A stretch of 64,000 nucleotides of DNA from Collimonas fungivorans Ter331 (GTDB lineage: Bacteria; Pseudomonadota; Gammaproteobacteria; Burkholderiales; Burkholderiaceae_D). The stretch is from assembly GCF_000221045.1 (NCBI RefSeq), contig NC_015856.1, positions 3,864,542 through 3,928,541 of the forward strand, in the 5' to 3' direction. The notes under the pieces were generated by a model. It worked only from the letters and a program-made list of their open reading frames with translations. It was not told where the DNA came from and made no database searches. This document shows positions 42,789 to 51,213 of this stretch, one piece after another (within the stretch, counting starts at the first letter, position 1; each line of letters begins with the position of its first letter). The position numbers and the translations under genes are program-made.

Positions 42789-43910
42789 ATGAACAATGAA
42801 GACTTGATCCTGATTACCGGCGCTACCGGCTTCCTGGGCGGCGCCACCGCCGTGGAAGCGATCCAGGCCGGACTGGCGCACCGCTTGCTGCTGCTGGTGC
42901 GGGCGCCGAATCCCCGGCAAGCCCTGGAGCGCCTGTGGATCCAGCTCAAGCAGGTGGGCGCCAGCGATGCCGACCTGGCGCAACTGAGTTCGCAGCAGGT
43001 CCTGTGCGCCGACTTGTCGGAGCTCGCCGGCATCGTCGGCGATCCGCGCCTGGAAAGAGTATCGACCGTGATCCATTGCGCCGCGCTGGCGACTTTCGCC
43101 GACCATCCTGCACTGGAAACAACCAACGTCGACGGCACGCTGGCGCTGGCCGCGCTGATGGAAGGCCGCCCGCGGCTACGGCGCTTTCTCTACATCGGCA
43201 CGGCCATGGCTTGCGGCAGCCATTCCGCCGCCGACAACAGCATCCCGGAAATGGCGAACCTGCCGCTGGCGCAGGAAGACCACCTGGTGCCATACACCCG
43301 CTCCAAGGCCATCAGCGAGCGCATGCTGAAGGAACGTTTTCCGGACCTGCCGCTGGTGGTGCTGCGCCCGTCCATCGTGGTCGGCCACACGCGGCTCGGC
43401 TGCGCGCCATCGCAAAGCATTTTCTGGGTGTTCATGGTGTGGCAGAAGCTGGGCGTACTGACCACTTCGCTGGATGCCAAGATCGACGTCGTGCCGGTCG
43501 ACTGGTGCGCGCAGGCCATCCTGCACCTGGCGTTCAAGGAAACGCTGGCGCGGCAGGTGTTTCATCTATCAGCCGGAGCCCAGTCCAGCCGTTCGTTCCG
43601 CCAGATCGACGACGCGCTCGGCAGCCGCAGCAACGCTTACGGCCGCGATTACGAGCAGATCGCGGTCGACCAGATCGACCAGCTGATACCGCGCATCAAG
43701 GTCCGCATCCCCGACTGCAATCCGCGGCTGCTATCCAGGGCCTTGAAGCTGTATGGGGAATTCGCCAGGTTGAACTACGTCTTCAACAACGACAACCTGT
43801 TGGAGGAAGGGATGACAAGCGCTGCGCCGTTGACCGACTATATTGGCTTGTGTGTGGCCAGCACCAGGAACATTCCTATCTCTGAGCAGATGAAATGGGA
43901 TTTCAAATAA
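42789..43910 (+). CDS. NAD(P)-dependent reductase, thioester-reductase/NAD_binding_4 type
   Basis: The protein has 373 residues. The Rossmann loop is ITGATGFLGGATAVEAIQ, then VIHCAALATFADHPALETTN, YTRSKAISERMLKE with the catalytic Tyr and Lys, and LRPSIVVGHT. This matches the extended short-chain reductases with the NAD_binding_4 domain, which reduce thioesters or modify sugars and lipids. No carrier or adenylation domain is present, so a free substrate or a separate carrier is expected. It starts 12 bases after the mipA stop. Confidence 0.85.
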   Translation: MNNEDLILITGATGFLGGATAVEAIQAGLAHRLLLLVRAPNPRQALERLWIQLKQVGASDADLAQLSSQQVLCADLSELAGIVGDPRLERVSTVIHCAALATFADHPALETTNVDGTLALAALMEGRPRLRRFLYIGTAMACGSHSAADNSIPEMANLPLAQEDHLVPYTRSKAISERMLKERFPDLPLVVLRPSIVVGHTRLGCAPSQSIFWVFMVWQKLGVLTTSLDAKIDVVPVDWCAQAILHLAFKETLARQVFHLSAGAQSSRSFRQIDDALGSRSNAYGRDYEQIAVDQIDQLIPRIKVRIPDCNPRLLSRALKLYGEFARLNYVFNNDNLLEEGMTSAAPLTDYIGLCVASTRNIPISEQMKWDFK

Positions 43911-43963
43911 CCGGGCATGCTTGGGCCTGATGTTGCATCGCCAATGGCATCGCGTATAAGCGC

Positions 43964-44197
43964 TTAGGCAAGCCACTTCGATAGCACGCTGAAAGCGCTT
44001 AGCGCAACCACCACGATAGCGCCCAGCTTGATAGTCAGGCTGAGCTCCAGCTCGCGCAGGTCAGCCTTGGTTGCCACTTCCGCCGATTCGTGCGCTTCTT
44101 TCACTGCATTGGAGATCGCCTCGGCTTGTGGCGCAGGCAGGCCTGCGGCCTCAAGGGTTTTAACAAATTTAAGCGTATCAAATGTCACAGCCGACAT
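43964..44197 (-). CDS. DUF1640-like small coiled-coil membrane protein
   Basis: The product has 77 residues. AGGAGG at good spacing supports the ATG at 44197. It has FDTLKFVKTLEAAGLPAPQA, then a charged helix (EVATKADLRELELSLTIK) and a C-terminal membrane segment (LGAIVVVALSAFSVL). This layout is that of DUF1640/CCDC90-like proteins, seen often beside mobile elements. The function is unknown. Confidence 0.8.
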   Translation of the reverse strand: MSAVTFDTLKFVKTLEAAGLPAPQAEAISNAVKEAHESAEVATKADLRELELSLTIKLGAIVVVALSAFSVLSKWLA

Positions 44198-44351
44198 ATA
44201 CCGACCTCCTGTCGTCAGGATTTTATCACTGAGCGAAATGCCTGCTGCACACCGGATAGCCTGGTTCAGTGCAATCTTAAATATACGTCTGCAACCTACC
44301 AGCAACGCTGATGATGCCGATTTTCAATAGTGAGCGGGATTCTGCAAACAA

Positions 44352-44376
44352 AAAGGCCTCCGCTCGGGAGGCCTTT
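44352..44376 (-). terminator. Terminator of tRNA-Ser
   Basis: AAAGGCCTCC and GGAGGCCTTT form a perfect 10-base stem with a 5-base loop. On the - strand it is followed by a T-rich run. It lies nine bases beyond the encoded CCA of the tRNA. Confidence 0.85.
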
Positions 44377-44384
44377 CAAATACT

Positions 44385-44475
44385 TGGCGGAGAGACGGGG
44401 ATTCGAACCCCGGATAGGCTATGAACCTATACACGCTTTCCAGGCGTGCGACTTCAACCACTCATCCATCTCTCC
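44385..44475 (-). tRNA. tRNA-Ser (anticodon GGA)
   Basis: The acceptor stem GGAGAGA pairs with TCTCTCC; the discriminator base is G and CCA is encoded. The anticodon loop is CTGGAAA, giving GGA. A long variable arm (between the anticodon stem and GGTTCGAATCC) is typical of tRNA-Ser. The length is 91 bases. Confidence 0.95.
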
Positions 44476-44535
44476 TGCAACTACAACAGCGCTTTTTACA
44501 ACTCTCCGTGGGATTTGATTTTCACGAAGCCGCGT

Positions 44536-44541
44536 ATTATA
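44536..44541 (-). promoter_or_regulatory. Possible -10 element of tRNA-Ser
   Basis: TATAAT on the - strand lies about 60 bases upstream of the tRNA. The expected -35 position has no good match, so the promoter is only partly supported. Confidence 0.4.
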
Positions 44542-44604
44542 GCAACAAATCCGGCAGAAACAGAAATTTCTCTTCAATACCCCGCGCAAGCCCTGTTCAA
44601 GCGC

Positions 44605-46587
44605 TTATTGAGCTTCCTTGAGCTGCTCCAGGATGGCTGGATTTTCCAAAGTGGAAACATCCTGCGTGATTTCCTCGCCTTTCGCCAGCACCCGCAACAA
44701 ACGCCGCATGATCTTGCCCGAGCGGGTTTTCGGCAGGTTGTCGCCGAAGCGGATTTCTCTGGGCTTGGCGATCGGGCCGATTTCCTTGGCGACCCAGTCG
44801 CGCAACTCCTTGGCGATCTGCTTGGCTTCGTCGCCGGTCGGGCGGCTGCGCTTGAGGACCACGAAGGCGCAGATGGCTTCGCCGGTGGTGTCGTCCGGCT
44901 TGCCGACCACGGCGGCTTCGGCAACCATGGGATGGGCCACCAGCGCCGATTCGATTTCCATGGTGCCCATGCGGTGGCCGGAGACGTTCAGCACATCGTC
45001 GATGCGGCCGGTGATGGTGAAGTAGCCGGTGTCCTTGTTGCGGATCGCGCCGTCGCCGGCGAGATACAGCTTGCCGCCGAACTCGGGCGGGAAATAGGCG
45101 CTCTTGAATCGTTCCGGATTGTTCCAGATGGCGCGGATCATCGATGGCCATGGACGCTTGACGACCAGGATGCCGCCGTGGCCATCCGGCAGTTCATGCC
45201 CGGCTTCGTCGACGATTACCGCCTGGATGCCCGGCAGCGGCAAGGTGCAGGAACCCGGCACCAGCGGCGTCGCGCCCGGCAGCGGCGAGATCATGTGGCC
45301 GCCGGTTTCGGTTTGCCAGAAGGTGTCGACGATGGGGCAGCGTTCGCCGCCTATATGCTTGTGGTACCACATCCAGGCTTCCGGATTGATCGGCTCGCCG
45401 ACCGTGCCCAGCAGGCGCAGCGACGACAGGTCGTATTGCGAAGGATGGATGTTCTTGTCGGCGTCGGCGGCCTTGATCAGGGAACGGATCGCGGTCGGCG
45501 CGGTATAGAAAATCGTCGCCTTGTGCTTCTGTATCATGTCCCAGAAGCGGCCGGCGTTGGGGAAAGTCGGCACGCCTTCGAAAATGATCTGGGTGGCGCC
45601 GACCGCGGTCGGGCCGTAGGCGATATAGGTGTGGCCGGTGATCCAGCCGATATCGGCGGTGCACCAGTAGACGTCGTCGGGTTTGATATCGAACACCCAC
45701 TTCATGGTCAGCGCCGCCCACAGCAGGTAGCCGCCGGACGAGTGCTGCACACCTTTCGGCGTGCCGGTAGAGCCCGAGGTGTACAGGATGAACAGCGGAT
45801 GTTCGGCGTCTACCCATTCCGGTTCGCAGGTCTCGGCCTGCGCTGCGACCAGTTCGTGCAGCCAGAGGTCGCGGCCGGCTACAAAATTGATGGCGCCGCC
45901 GGTGCGCTGGTAGACCACTACGTTCTTGATGCTGTCGCAGCCGCCCAGCGCCAGCGCTTCGTCGACGATGGATTTGAGCGGCAGGCGCTTGCCGCCGCGC
46001 GCTTGTTCGTCGGCGGTCAGCACGGCGACTGCGCCGGCGTCGATGATGCGTTCCTGCAGCGATTTGGCGGAGAAGCCGCCGAACACCACCGAATGGGTGG
46101 CGCCGATGCGTGCGCAGGCTTGCATCGCGACCACGCCTTCGACCGACATCGGCATGTAGATGACGACGCGGTCGCCCTTCTTGATGCCCAGCGATTTCAG
46201 GCCGTTGGCGAACTGGCAGACTTTCTTGTGCAGTTCGCGATAAGTGATCTTGCTGACATCGCCGCTATCGGTTTCGAAAATGACCGCGACCTTGTCGGCA
46301 TTGCCATTCTGCAAATGGACGTCGAGGCAATTGTAGGAGACGTTCAGCTTGCCGTCGTCGAACCATTTGTAGAACGGCGCATTGGATTCGTCCAGCACCT
46401 TGGTGAAAGGTTTGTGCCATTGCAGGTTTTCCCGGGCCAGGCGGCCCCAGAAACCTTCGTAGTCCTGCTCGGCTTCAGCTACCAGCGCGCGATACGCGTC
46501 CATGCCGGAAATTGCCGCAGTCTTGGAAAATTCTGCCGGGGCTGGAAAAATGCGGGTTTCCTGGCCAAAGGTTTCGATGTTCGCCAT
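44605..46587 (-). CDS. acs: Acetyl-CoA synthetase
   Basis: The protein has 660 residues, the normal size. AMP-binding motifs are [39 protein letters not shown] and [10 protein letters not shown]. The C-terminal [11 protein letters not shown] holds the Lys that is typically acetylated to switch the enzyme off. It activates acetate to acetyl-CoA with ATP. GGAGACAG precedes the ATG. It stands alone, with the tRNA-Ser gene downstream on the same strand. Confidence 0.96.
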   Translation of the reverse strand: MANIETFGQETRIFPAPAEFSKTAAISGMDAYRALVAEAEQDYEGFWGRLARENLQWHKPFTKVLDESNAPFYKWFDDGKLNVSYNCLDVHLQNGNADKVAVIFETDSGDVSKITYRELHKKVCQFANGLKSLGIKKGDRVVIYMPMSVEGVVAMQACARIGATHSVVFGGFSAKSLQERIIDAGAVAVLTADEQARGGKRLPLKSIVDEALALGGCDSIKNVVVYQRTGGAINFVAGRDLWLHELVAAQAETCEPEWVDAEHPLFILYTSGSTGTPKGVQHSSGGYLLWAALTMKWVFDIKPDDVYWCTADIGWITGHTYIAYGPTAVGATQIIFEGVPTFPNAGRFWDMIQKHKATIFYTAPTAIRSLIKAADADKNIHPSQYDLSSLRLLGTVGEPINPEAWMWYHKHIGGERCPIVDTFWQTETGGHMISPLPGATPLVPGSCTLPLPGIQAVIVDEAGHELPDGHGGILVVKRPWPSMIRAIWNNPERFKSAYFPPEFGGKLYLAGDGAIRNKDTGYFTITGRIDDVLNVSGHRMGTMEIESALVAHPMVAEAAVVGKPDDTTGEAICAFVVLKRSRPTGDEAKQIAKELRDWVAKEIGPIAKPREIRFGDNLPKTRSGKIMRRLLRVLAKGEEITQDVSTLENPAILEQLKEAQ

Positions 46588-46722
46588 GCTGTCTCCTGCT
46601 TTTTAGTAATTGACGCTAAACATAAACTTTTACACTTACTCTAGTCTTACATTGCCAGATGCTAACGCTACCAGAGCCTCACAGTCGGTTATCATCGCAC
46701 ATTCAGCTCATTCCTACAGCCC

Positions 46723-47619
46723 ATGCGTCACACAAAATCTTATGCTTACCTGGCGCTGGCCATGATGCTGGTAGGCGCCAATATCGGTTTCGGCAAGGCC
46801 ATCATCGCGGTGATGCCGGTGCTGGTGTTCGGCCTGCTGCGCTTTGTGATTGCTGTGGTGGTGATGGCGCCGCAGTTCTTCAAGGCCGCGCCGCGCCTGG
46901 AGCGACACGAATGGCTGACCCTGTTCGGCCAGGCTTTTTTCGGCACTTTCCTGTTTACGCTATGCATGCTGTACGGCGTCCAGCACACCACCGCTACCGC
47001 CGCAGGCGTGATCACCAGCACCCTGCCGGCGGCGGTGGCGATCCTGTCGCGCCTGATCCTCAAGGAGCGGCTGCAGCCGCGTACGCTGGCTTCCATCCTG
47101 CTGGCGATTGCCGGCATTGCCGTGCTCAACCTGAGCAAGAGCGATAGCGGCGACGGCGGCCAGACGCCGCTGATAGGCAACCTGTTCGTAATGGCTGCGG
47201 TGCTGTGCGAAGCTACTTATGTGGTGCTGTCCAAGCGCCTGACGCAAACCCTGTCGCCGATGCGGATCACTGCCTACAGCCATCTGTTCGGCCTGCTGCT
47301 GATGCTGCCGTTCGGGCTGACGGCAGCCTTGTCCTACGATTTCAGCCAGGTCACGCCCGGCATGTGGCTGCTGGTCTTCTGGTATGCGCTGGCCGCCAGC
47401 GTGATCGCATTCTGGCTATGGCTGACCGGCACCAAGCACGTGCAGGCCAACGTGGCCGGCATCTTCACTGCCCTGATGCCGCTGGCGGCGGCCTTCATCG
47501 GCGTGGTATTCCTGCATGAAAGCCTTAGCTGGGCGCACTTTGTGGCGCTGGCGCTGGTATTGACCGGGATTGCGGTGGCCAGCTGGCCGCAGTCCATGAA
47601 AACCGTGCAAGAAGTGTAA
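46723..47619 (+). CDS. EamA/DMT family transporter
   Basis: The protein has 298 residues with ten predicted membrane segments in two EamA halves (YLALAMMLVGANIGFGKAII at the start, LMPLAAAFIGVVFLHESLSW near the end). It probably exports small metabolites. It is unlike the first EamA protein at 26585 in detail and is divergent from acs. Confidence 0.9.
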   Translation: MRHTKSYAYLALAMMLVGANIGFGKAIIAVMPVLVFGLLRFVIAVVVMAPQFFKAAPRLERHEWLTLFGQAFFGTFLFTLCMLYGVQHTTATAAGVITSTLPAAVAILSRLILKERLQPRTLASILLAIAGIAVLNLSKSDSGDGGQTPLIGNLFVMAAVLCEATYVVLSKRLTQTLSPMRITAYSHLFGLLLMLPFGLTAALSYDFSQVTPGMWLLVFWYALAASVIAFWLWLTGTKHVQANVAGIFTALMPLAAAFIGVVFLHESLSWAHFVALALVLTGIAVASWPQSMKTVQEV

Positions 47620-47653
47620 AATAGCGACGCTTTTCCCTTTCCCGATAATTCCA

Positions 47654-48268
47654 ATGAGCAACATGCAACCATCTGCGCCAAAAAAAGCCATAGGCGTCCT
47701 GCCGAACCTGATTTTCATGAGCCGCTGGCTGCAATTGCCGCTGTACCTGGGCCTGATCCTGGCGCAATGCGTCTATGTTTTCCATTTCTGGGTCGAACTG
47801 ACCGACCTGATCGGCGCCGTGTTCGGCAACGCCGCCTCGCTCAACCACATCCTCGACGTGGTCACGATCGATGGCGCGGTGCGTCCGACCAAACTGACCG
47901 AAGCCACCATCATGCTGGTGGTGCTGGGGCTGATCGACGTCGTGATGATCTCCAACCTGCTGATCATGGTGATCGTCGGCGGTTATGAAACCTTTGTCTC
48001 GCGCATGAACCTGGAAAGCCATCCGGACCAGCCGGAGTGGCTGTCGCATGTGAATGCTTCGGTGCTGAAGGTGAAACTGGCGATGGCGATCATCGGCATT
48101 TCGTCTATCCACCTGCTGAAGACCTTCATCAACGCCAATGCCTACGATGTCAAAACGCTGCTGGCGCAGACCGGCATCCACATCACTTTCCTGCTGTCGG
48201 CGCTGGCGATCGCCTGGTGCGACCGCATCATGACCGCGACCCAGAACCAGGCCAACGGAGAGCATTAA
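47654..48268 (+). CDS. UPF0114/YqhA family membrane protein
   Basis: The protein has 204 residues with four membrane segments (around WLQLPLYLGLILAQCVYVF, IMLVVLGLIDVVMISNLLIM, IIGISSIHLLKTF and ITFLLSALAIAWCDRIM). GGYETFVSRM and the overall layout match the UPF0114 (TIGR00645) family. The function is unknown. It lies 34 bases after the EamA gene and 61 before fumarase. Confidence 0.88.
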   Translation: MSNMQPSAPKKAIGVLPNLIFMSRWLQLPLYLGLILAQCVYVFHFWVELTDLIGAVFGNAASLNHILDVVTIDGAVRPTKLTEATIMLVVLGLIDVVMISNLLIMVIVGGYETFVSRMNLESHPDQPEWLSHVNASVLKVKLAMAIIGISSIHLLKTFINANAYDVKTLLAQTGIHITFLLSALAIAWCDRIMTATQNQANGEH

Positions 48269-48329
48269 AGTACATCCGCGTGGGCACAGGTGCCTACCCT
48301 ACATCGTTTAATTTTTACAGAGATACGCC

Positions 48330-49886
48330 ATGACCACCCTAGCCACCCTGACCACGATCAAGCAAGAAGATCTCATCGAGTCGGTAGCCGCTGCGCTCCA
48401 GTACATCAGCTATTACCATCCGGTCGACTATATCCAGCATCTGGCACGCGCCTATGAGCAGGAACAGAGTCCTGCGGCGAAAGACGCGATTGCGCAGATT
48501 CTGACCAACTCGCGCATGTGCGCAGAAGGCAAGCGGCCGATCTGCCAGGACACCGGCATCGTCAACGTGTTCCTGAAGATCGGCATGGATGTGCGCTTCG
48601 AAGGCTTCAAGGGTTCGATTACCGATGCTGTCAACGAAGGCGTGCGCCGCGGTTACCTGAACCCGGACAACATGCTGCGCGCTTCGATCGTGGCCGATCC
48701 GCAGTTCGAGCGCAAGAATACCAAGGACAATACGCCGGCTGTGGTGCACATGGAACTGGTGCCGGGCAATACGGTGGACGTGCAGATCGCAGCCAAGGGC
48801 GGTGGTTCGGAAAACAAGACCAAGTTCGTGATGCTCAATCCTTCCGATTCGCTGGTCGACTGGGTCATGAAGACCGTGCCGACCATGGGCGCCGGCTGGT
48901 GTCCGCCGGGCATGCTCGGCATCGGCATCGGCGGCACCGCGGAACGGGCGATGCTGATGGCCAAGCAAGTGCTGATGGAAGATATCGACATGTACGACCT
49001 GCTCAAGCGCGGCCCGCAGAACAAGACGGAAGAACTGCGCATCGAGCTGTTCCAGAAAGTCAATGCGCTCGGCATCGGCGCCCAGGGCCTGGGCGGTCTG
49101 ACCACCGTGCTCGACGTCAAGATCATGATGCACCCTACCCACGCGGCATCGAAACCGGTGGCGATGATCCCGAACTGCGCGGCGACCCGCCACGGCCACT
49201 TCGTGCTCGACGGTTCGGGTCCGGCCTACATGGAACCGCCATCGCTGTCGGAATGGCCGGAAGTGCACTGGGTGCCGGACACCGAGAAATCGAAACGGGT
49301 TGACCTCAACACGCTGACCAAGGAAGAAGTCGCTTCCTGGAAACCGGGCCAGACCCTGCTGTTGAACGGCAAGATGCTGACCGGCCGCGATGCCGCGCAC
49401 AAGCGGATCCAGGAAATGCTGGCCAAGGGCGAGAAGCTGCCGGTGGATTTCACCAACCGCGTGATTTATTACGTCGGTCCGGTCGATCCGGTGCGCGATG
49501 AAGTAGTTGGCCCGGCTGGCCCGACCACTGCAACCCGCATGGACAAGTTCACCGACATGATGCTGGAACAGACCGGCCTGATTTCAATGATCGGCAAATC
49601 GGAGCGCGGCCCGGTCGCCATCGAGTCGATCAAGCAGCACAAATCGGCCTACCTGATGGCGGTGGGCGGCGCGGCTTACCTCGTGTCGAAGGCGATCAAG
49701 TCGGCGCAGGTGCTGGGCTTTGCCGACCTCGGCATGGAAGCGATCTACGAGTTCGACGTCAAGGACATGCCGGTAACGGTGGCAGTCGATTCCAACGGCA
49801 TCTCGGTGCATAACACCGGACCGAAGGAATGGCAGGAAAAGATCGCGCATGCGGCGCTGTCTAAAATCCCTGTAACTGCCATCTGA
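48330..49886 (+). CDS. Class I fumarate hydratase
   Basis: The protein has 518 residues. It is the oxygen-sensitive iron-sulphur type: Cys in KRPICQDTGIVNVF, then GWCPPGMLGIGIGGTAERAM and PNCAATRHGHFVLDGSG supply cluster and substrate residues. VGPAGPTTATRMDKFT marks the C-terminal beta domain. It interconverts fumarate and malate in the TCA cycle. The length is slightly below the 548 of FumA. It is followed by murI at 49 bases. Confidence 0.95.
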   Translation: MTTLATLTTIKQEDLIESVAAALQYISYYHPVDYIQHLARAYEQEQSPAAKDAIAQILTNSRMCAEGKRPICQDTGIVNVFLKIGMDVRFEGFKGSITDAVNEGVRRGYLNPDNMLRASIVADPQFERKNTKDNTPAVVHMELVPGNTVDVQIAAKGGGSENKTKFVMLNPSDSLVDWVMKTVPTMGAGWCPPGMLGIGIGGTAERAMLMAKQVLMEDIDMYDLLKRGPQNKTEELRIELFQKVNALGIGAQGLGGLTTVLDVKIMMHPTHAASKPVAMIPNCAATRHGHFVLDGSGPAYMEPPSLSEWPEVHWVPDTEKSKRVDLNTLTKEEVASWKPGQTLLLNGKMLTGRDAAHKRIQEMLAKGEKLPVDFTNRVIYYVGPVDPVRDEVVGPAGPTTATRMDKFTDMMLEQTGLISMIGKSERGPVAIESIKQHKSAYLMAVGGAAYLVSKAIKSAQVLGFADLGMEAIYEFDVKDMPVTVAVDSNGISVHNTGPKEWQEKIAHAALSKIPVTAI

Positions 49887-49935
49887 TCCGATCTGGTCGA
49901 TTTTGCAGATGACTGGCAATACTCAGGAAATGCCG

Positions 49936-50775
49936 ATGGCGCAAAGTGCGCCCATCGGCATTTTTGATTCCGGCATCGGCGGCTTGTCAGTGCTGCGGCA
50001 TATCCACCAGGACCTGCCGCTGGAAGATCTCTTGTATTTTGCCGATTCCGCCTATGCGCCGTACGGCGACAGATCGGAAGCGGAAATTTCCGCGCGCTCG
50101 CTGGCCGTGACCGGATTCCTGCTGCAGCAAGGCGCCAAGGCGCTAGTGGTCGCTTGCAATACCGCCACCACTGCCGCCATCAAGGCGATACGCAACGCCT
50201 ATCCGGCGTTGCAGGTGATCGGCATCGAACCAGGGCTCAAGCCGGCTGCTGCACAAAGCCGCAGCAAGATCGTCGGCGTGCTGGCGACCAAGGCTACATT
50301 GCAAAGCGCGCGGCTGCTGGCGCTGCAGCAGCAGATCGGCGAGGCCAGCGGCGTGCATTTCGAACTGCAGCCTTGCGTCGGCCTGGTCGACCAGATTGAA
50401 AAGGGCGAATTGCGCTCCCCGCAGACTGCCCTGCTGCTACGGCGTTATATCGCTCCCCTGATCGCGCAAGGCGCGGACACGCTGGTGCTGGGTTGCACCC
50501 ACTACCCTTTTGTACGCCCGCTGATCGAGGAGATCGTGGCCGAACTGGCGTCCGGGCCGGTAACCATCATCGACACCGGCGCCGCAGTCAGCCGGCAGCT
50601 GACCAAGGTCCTGGGAGAAAACAACTTGCTGCACACTGCCGCGCGTGCCGGCAAGGTCAGCGCCTTTACCACCGGCAGCCAGTCAGTCCTGTCGACTACG
50701 TTCGCCAGCCTGCTGCAGCTGCATCCGCCGGTGTCGGCGGTAGCAGCAATCGCTCAGCCTGCGGGAATTTCATAA
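49936..50775 (+). CDS. murI: Glutamate racemase
   Basis: The protein has 279 residues and makes D-glutamate for peptidoglycan. Catalytic Cys residues are in LVVACNTATTAA and LVLGCTHYPFV, and the N-terminus has GIFDSGIGGLSVL. The ATG at 49936 is chosen because AGGAA lies six bases upstream; in-frame ATGs at 49909 and 49930 are alternatives. It ends about 16 bases before the tRNA-His promoter. Confidence 0.95.
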   Translation: MAQSAPIGIFDSGIGGLSVLRHIHQDLPLEDLLYFADSAYAPYGDRSEAEISARSLAVTGFLLQQGAKALVVACNTATTAAIKAIRNAYPALQVIGIEPGLKPAAAQSRSKIVGVLATKATLQSARLLALQQQIGEASGVHFELQPCVGLVDQIEKGELRSPQTALLLRRYIAPLIAQGADTLVLGCTHYPFVRPLIEEIVAELASGPVTIIDTGAAVSRQLTKVLGENNLLHTAARAGKVSAFTTGSQSVLSTTFASLLQLHPPVSAVAAIAQPAGIS

Positions 50776-50791
50776 TTAGCTGTTATTTGAT

Positions 50792-50820
50792 TTGCCAGGC
50801 CGCAGGTTACTTTGTATAAT
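50792..50820 (+). promoter_or_regulatory. Sigma-70 promoter of tRNA-His
   Basis: TTGCCA (50792-50797), 17 bases, then TATAAT (50815-50820) is a near-consensus promoter. It lies just after murI and about 54 bases before the tRNA. Confidence 0.8.
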
Positions 50821-50873
50821 AGCCAGCTGTCCTAGTGCTGAACAAGCATGGCAGTCTGCAGTAGCAATGCAAT

Positions 50874-50950
50874 GGTGGCTGTAGCTCAGTTGGTAGAGTC
50901 CAGGATTGTGATTCCTGTTGTCGCGGGTTCGAGTCCCGTCAGCCACCCCA
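50874..50950 (+). tRNA. tRNA-His (anticodon GTG)
   Basis: The G-1 base at 50874 precedes GTGGCTG, which pairs with CAGCCAC, and CCCA follows with CCA encoded. The anticodon loop is TTGTGAT. The T loop is GGTTCGAGTCC. The 3' end is the likely prophage attachment site, since phage genes start just downstream. Confidence 0.96.
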
Positions 50951-51025
50951 ATAAAATCAATGCTTCTGCCGATAGTGCCTACTAACTTTTGGAAGATGGA
51001 ATTCCAAATTTTGGAAGATAAAAGT

Positions 51026-51052
51026 AAAGCTACCCTCTGGGTAGCTTTTTTT
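51026..51052 (+). terminator. Terminator downstream of tRNA-His
   Basis: AAAGCTACCC and GGGTAGCTTT form a perfect 10-base stem with a 3-base loop, followed by a run of seven T. It ends the tRNA-His transcript and separates it from the phage acyltransferase gene. Confidence 0.88.
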
Positions 51053-51213
51053 ATTTGCACCTCAGTTCAATAAGCCCCCTATTGCAGCAATATATAAACT
51101 TTGCATACTGCTTATCCATACAGTGCTCATATAGCATTGCAAATGAGACATTTCTTGTATTAGGTCGCGCTACAATAGCGCCTTGGCATGCCAGCAATAA
51201 ATATCCAATAACG

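Noticed and set aside
44446-46644. Long open frame opposite acs, 732 codons
   Set aside because: It lies antisense to a well-conserved acetyl-CoA synthetase and has no family motifs; long antisense frames are expected in GC-rich coding DNA.
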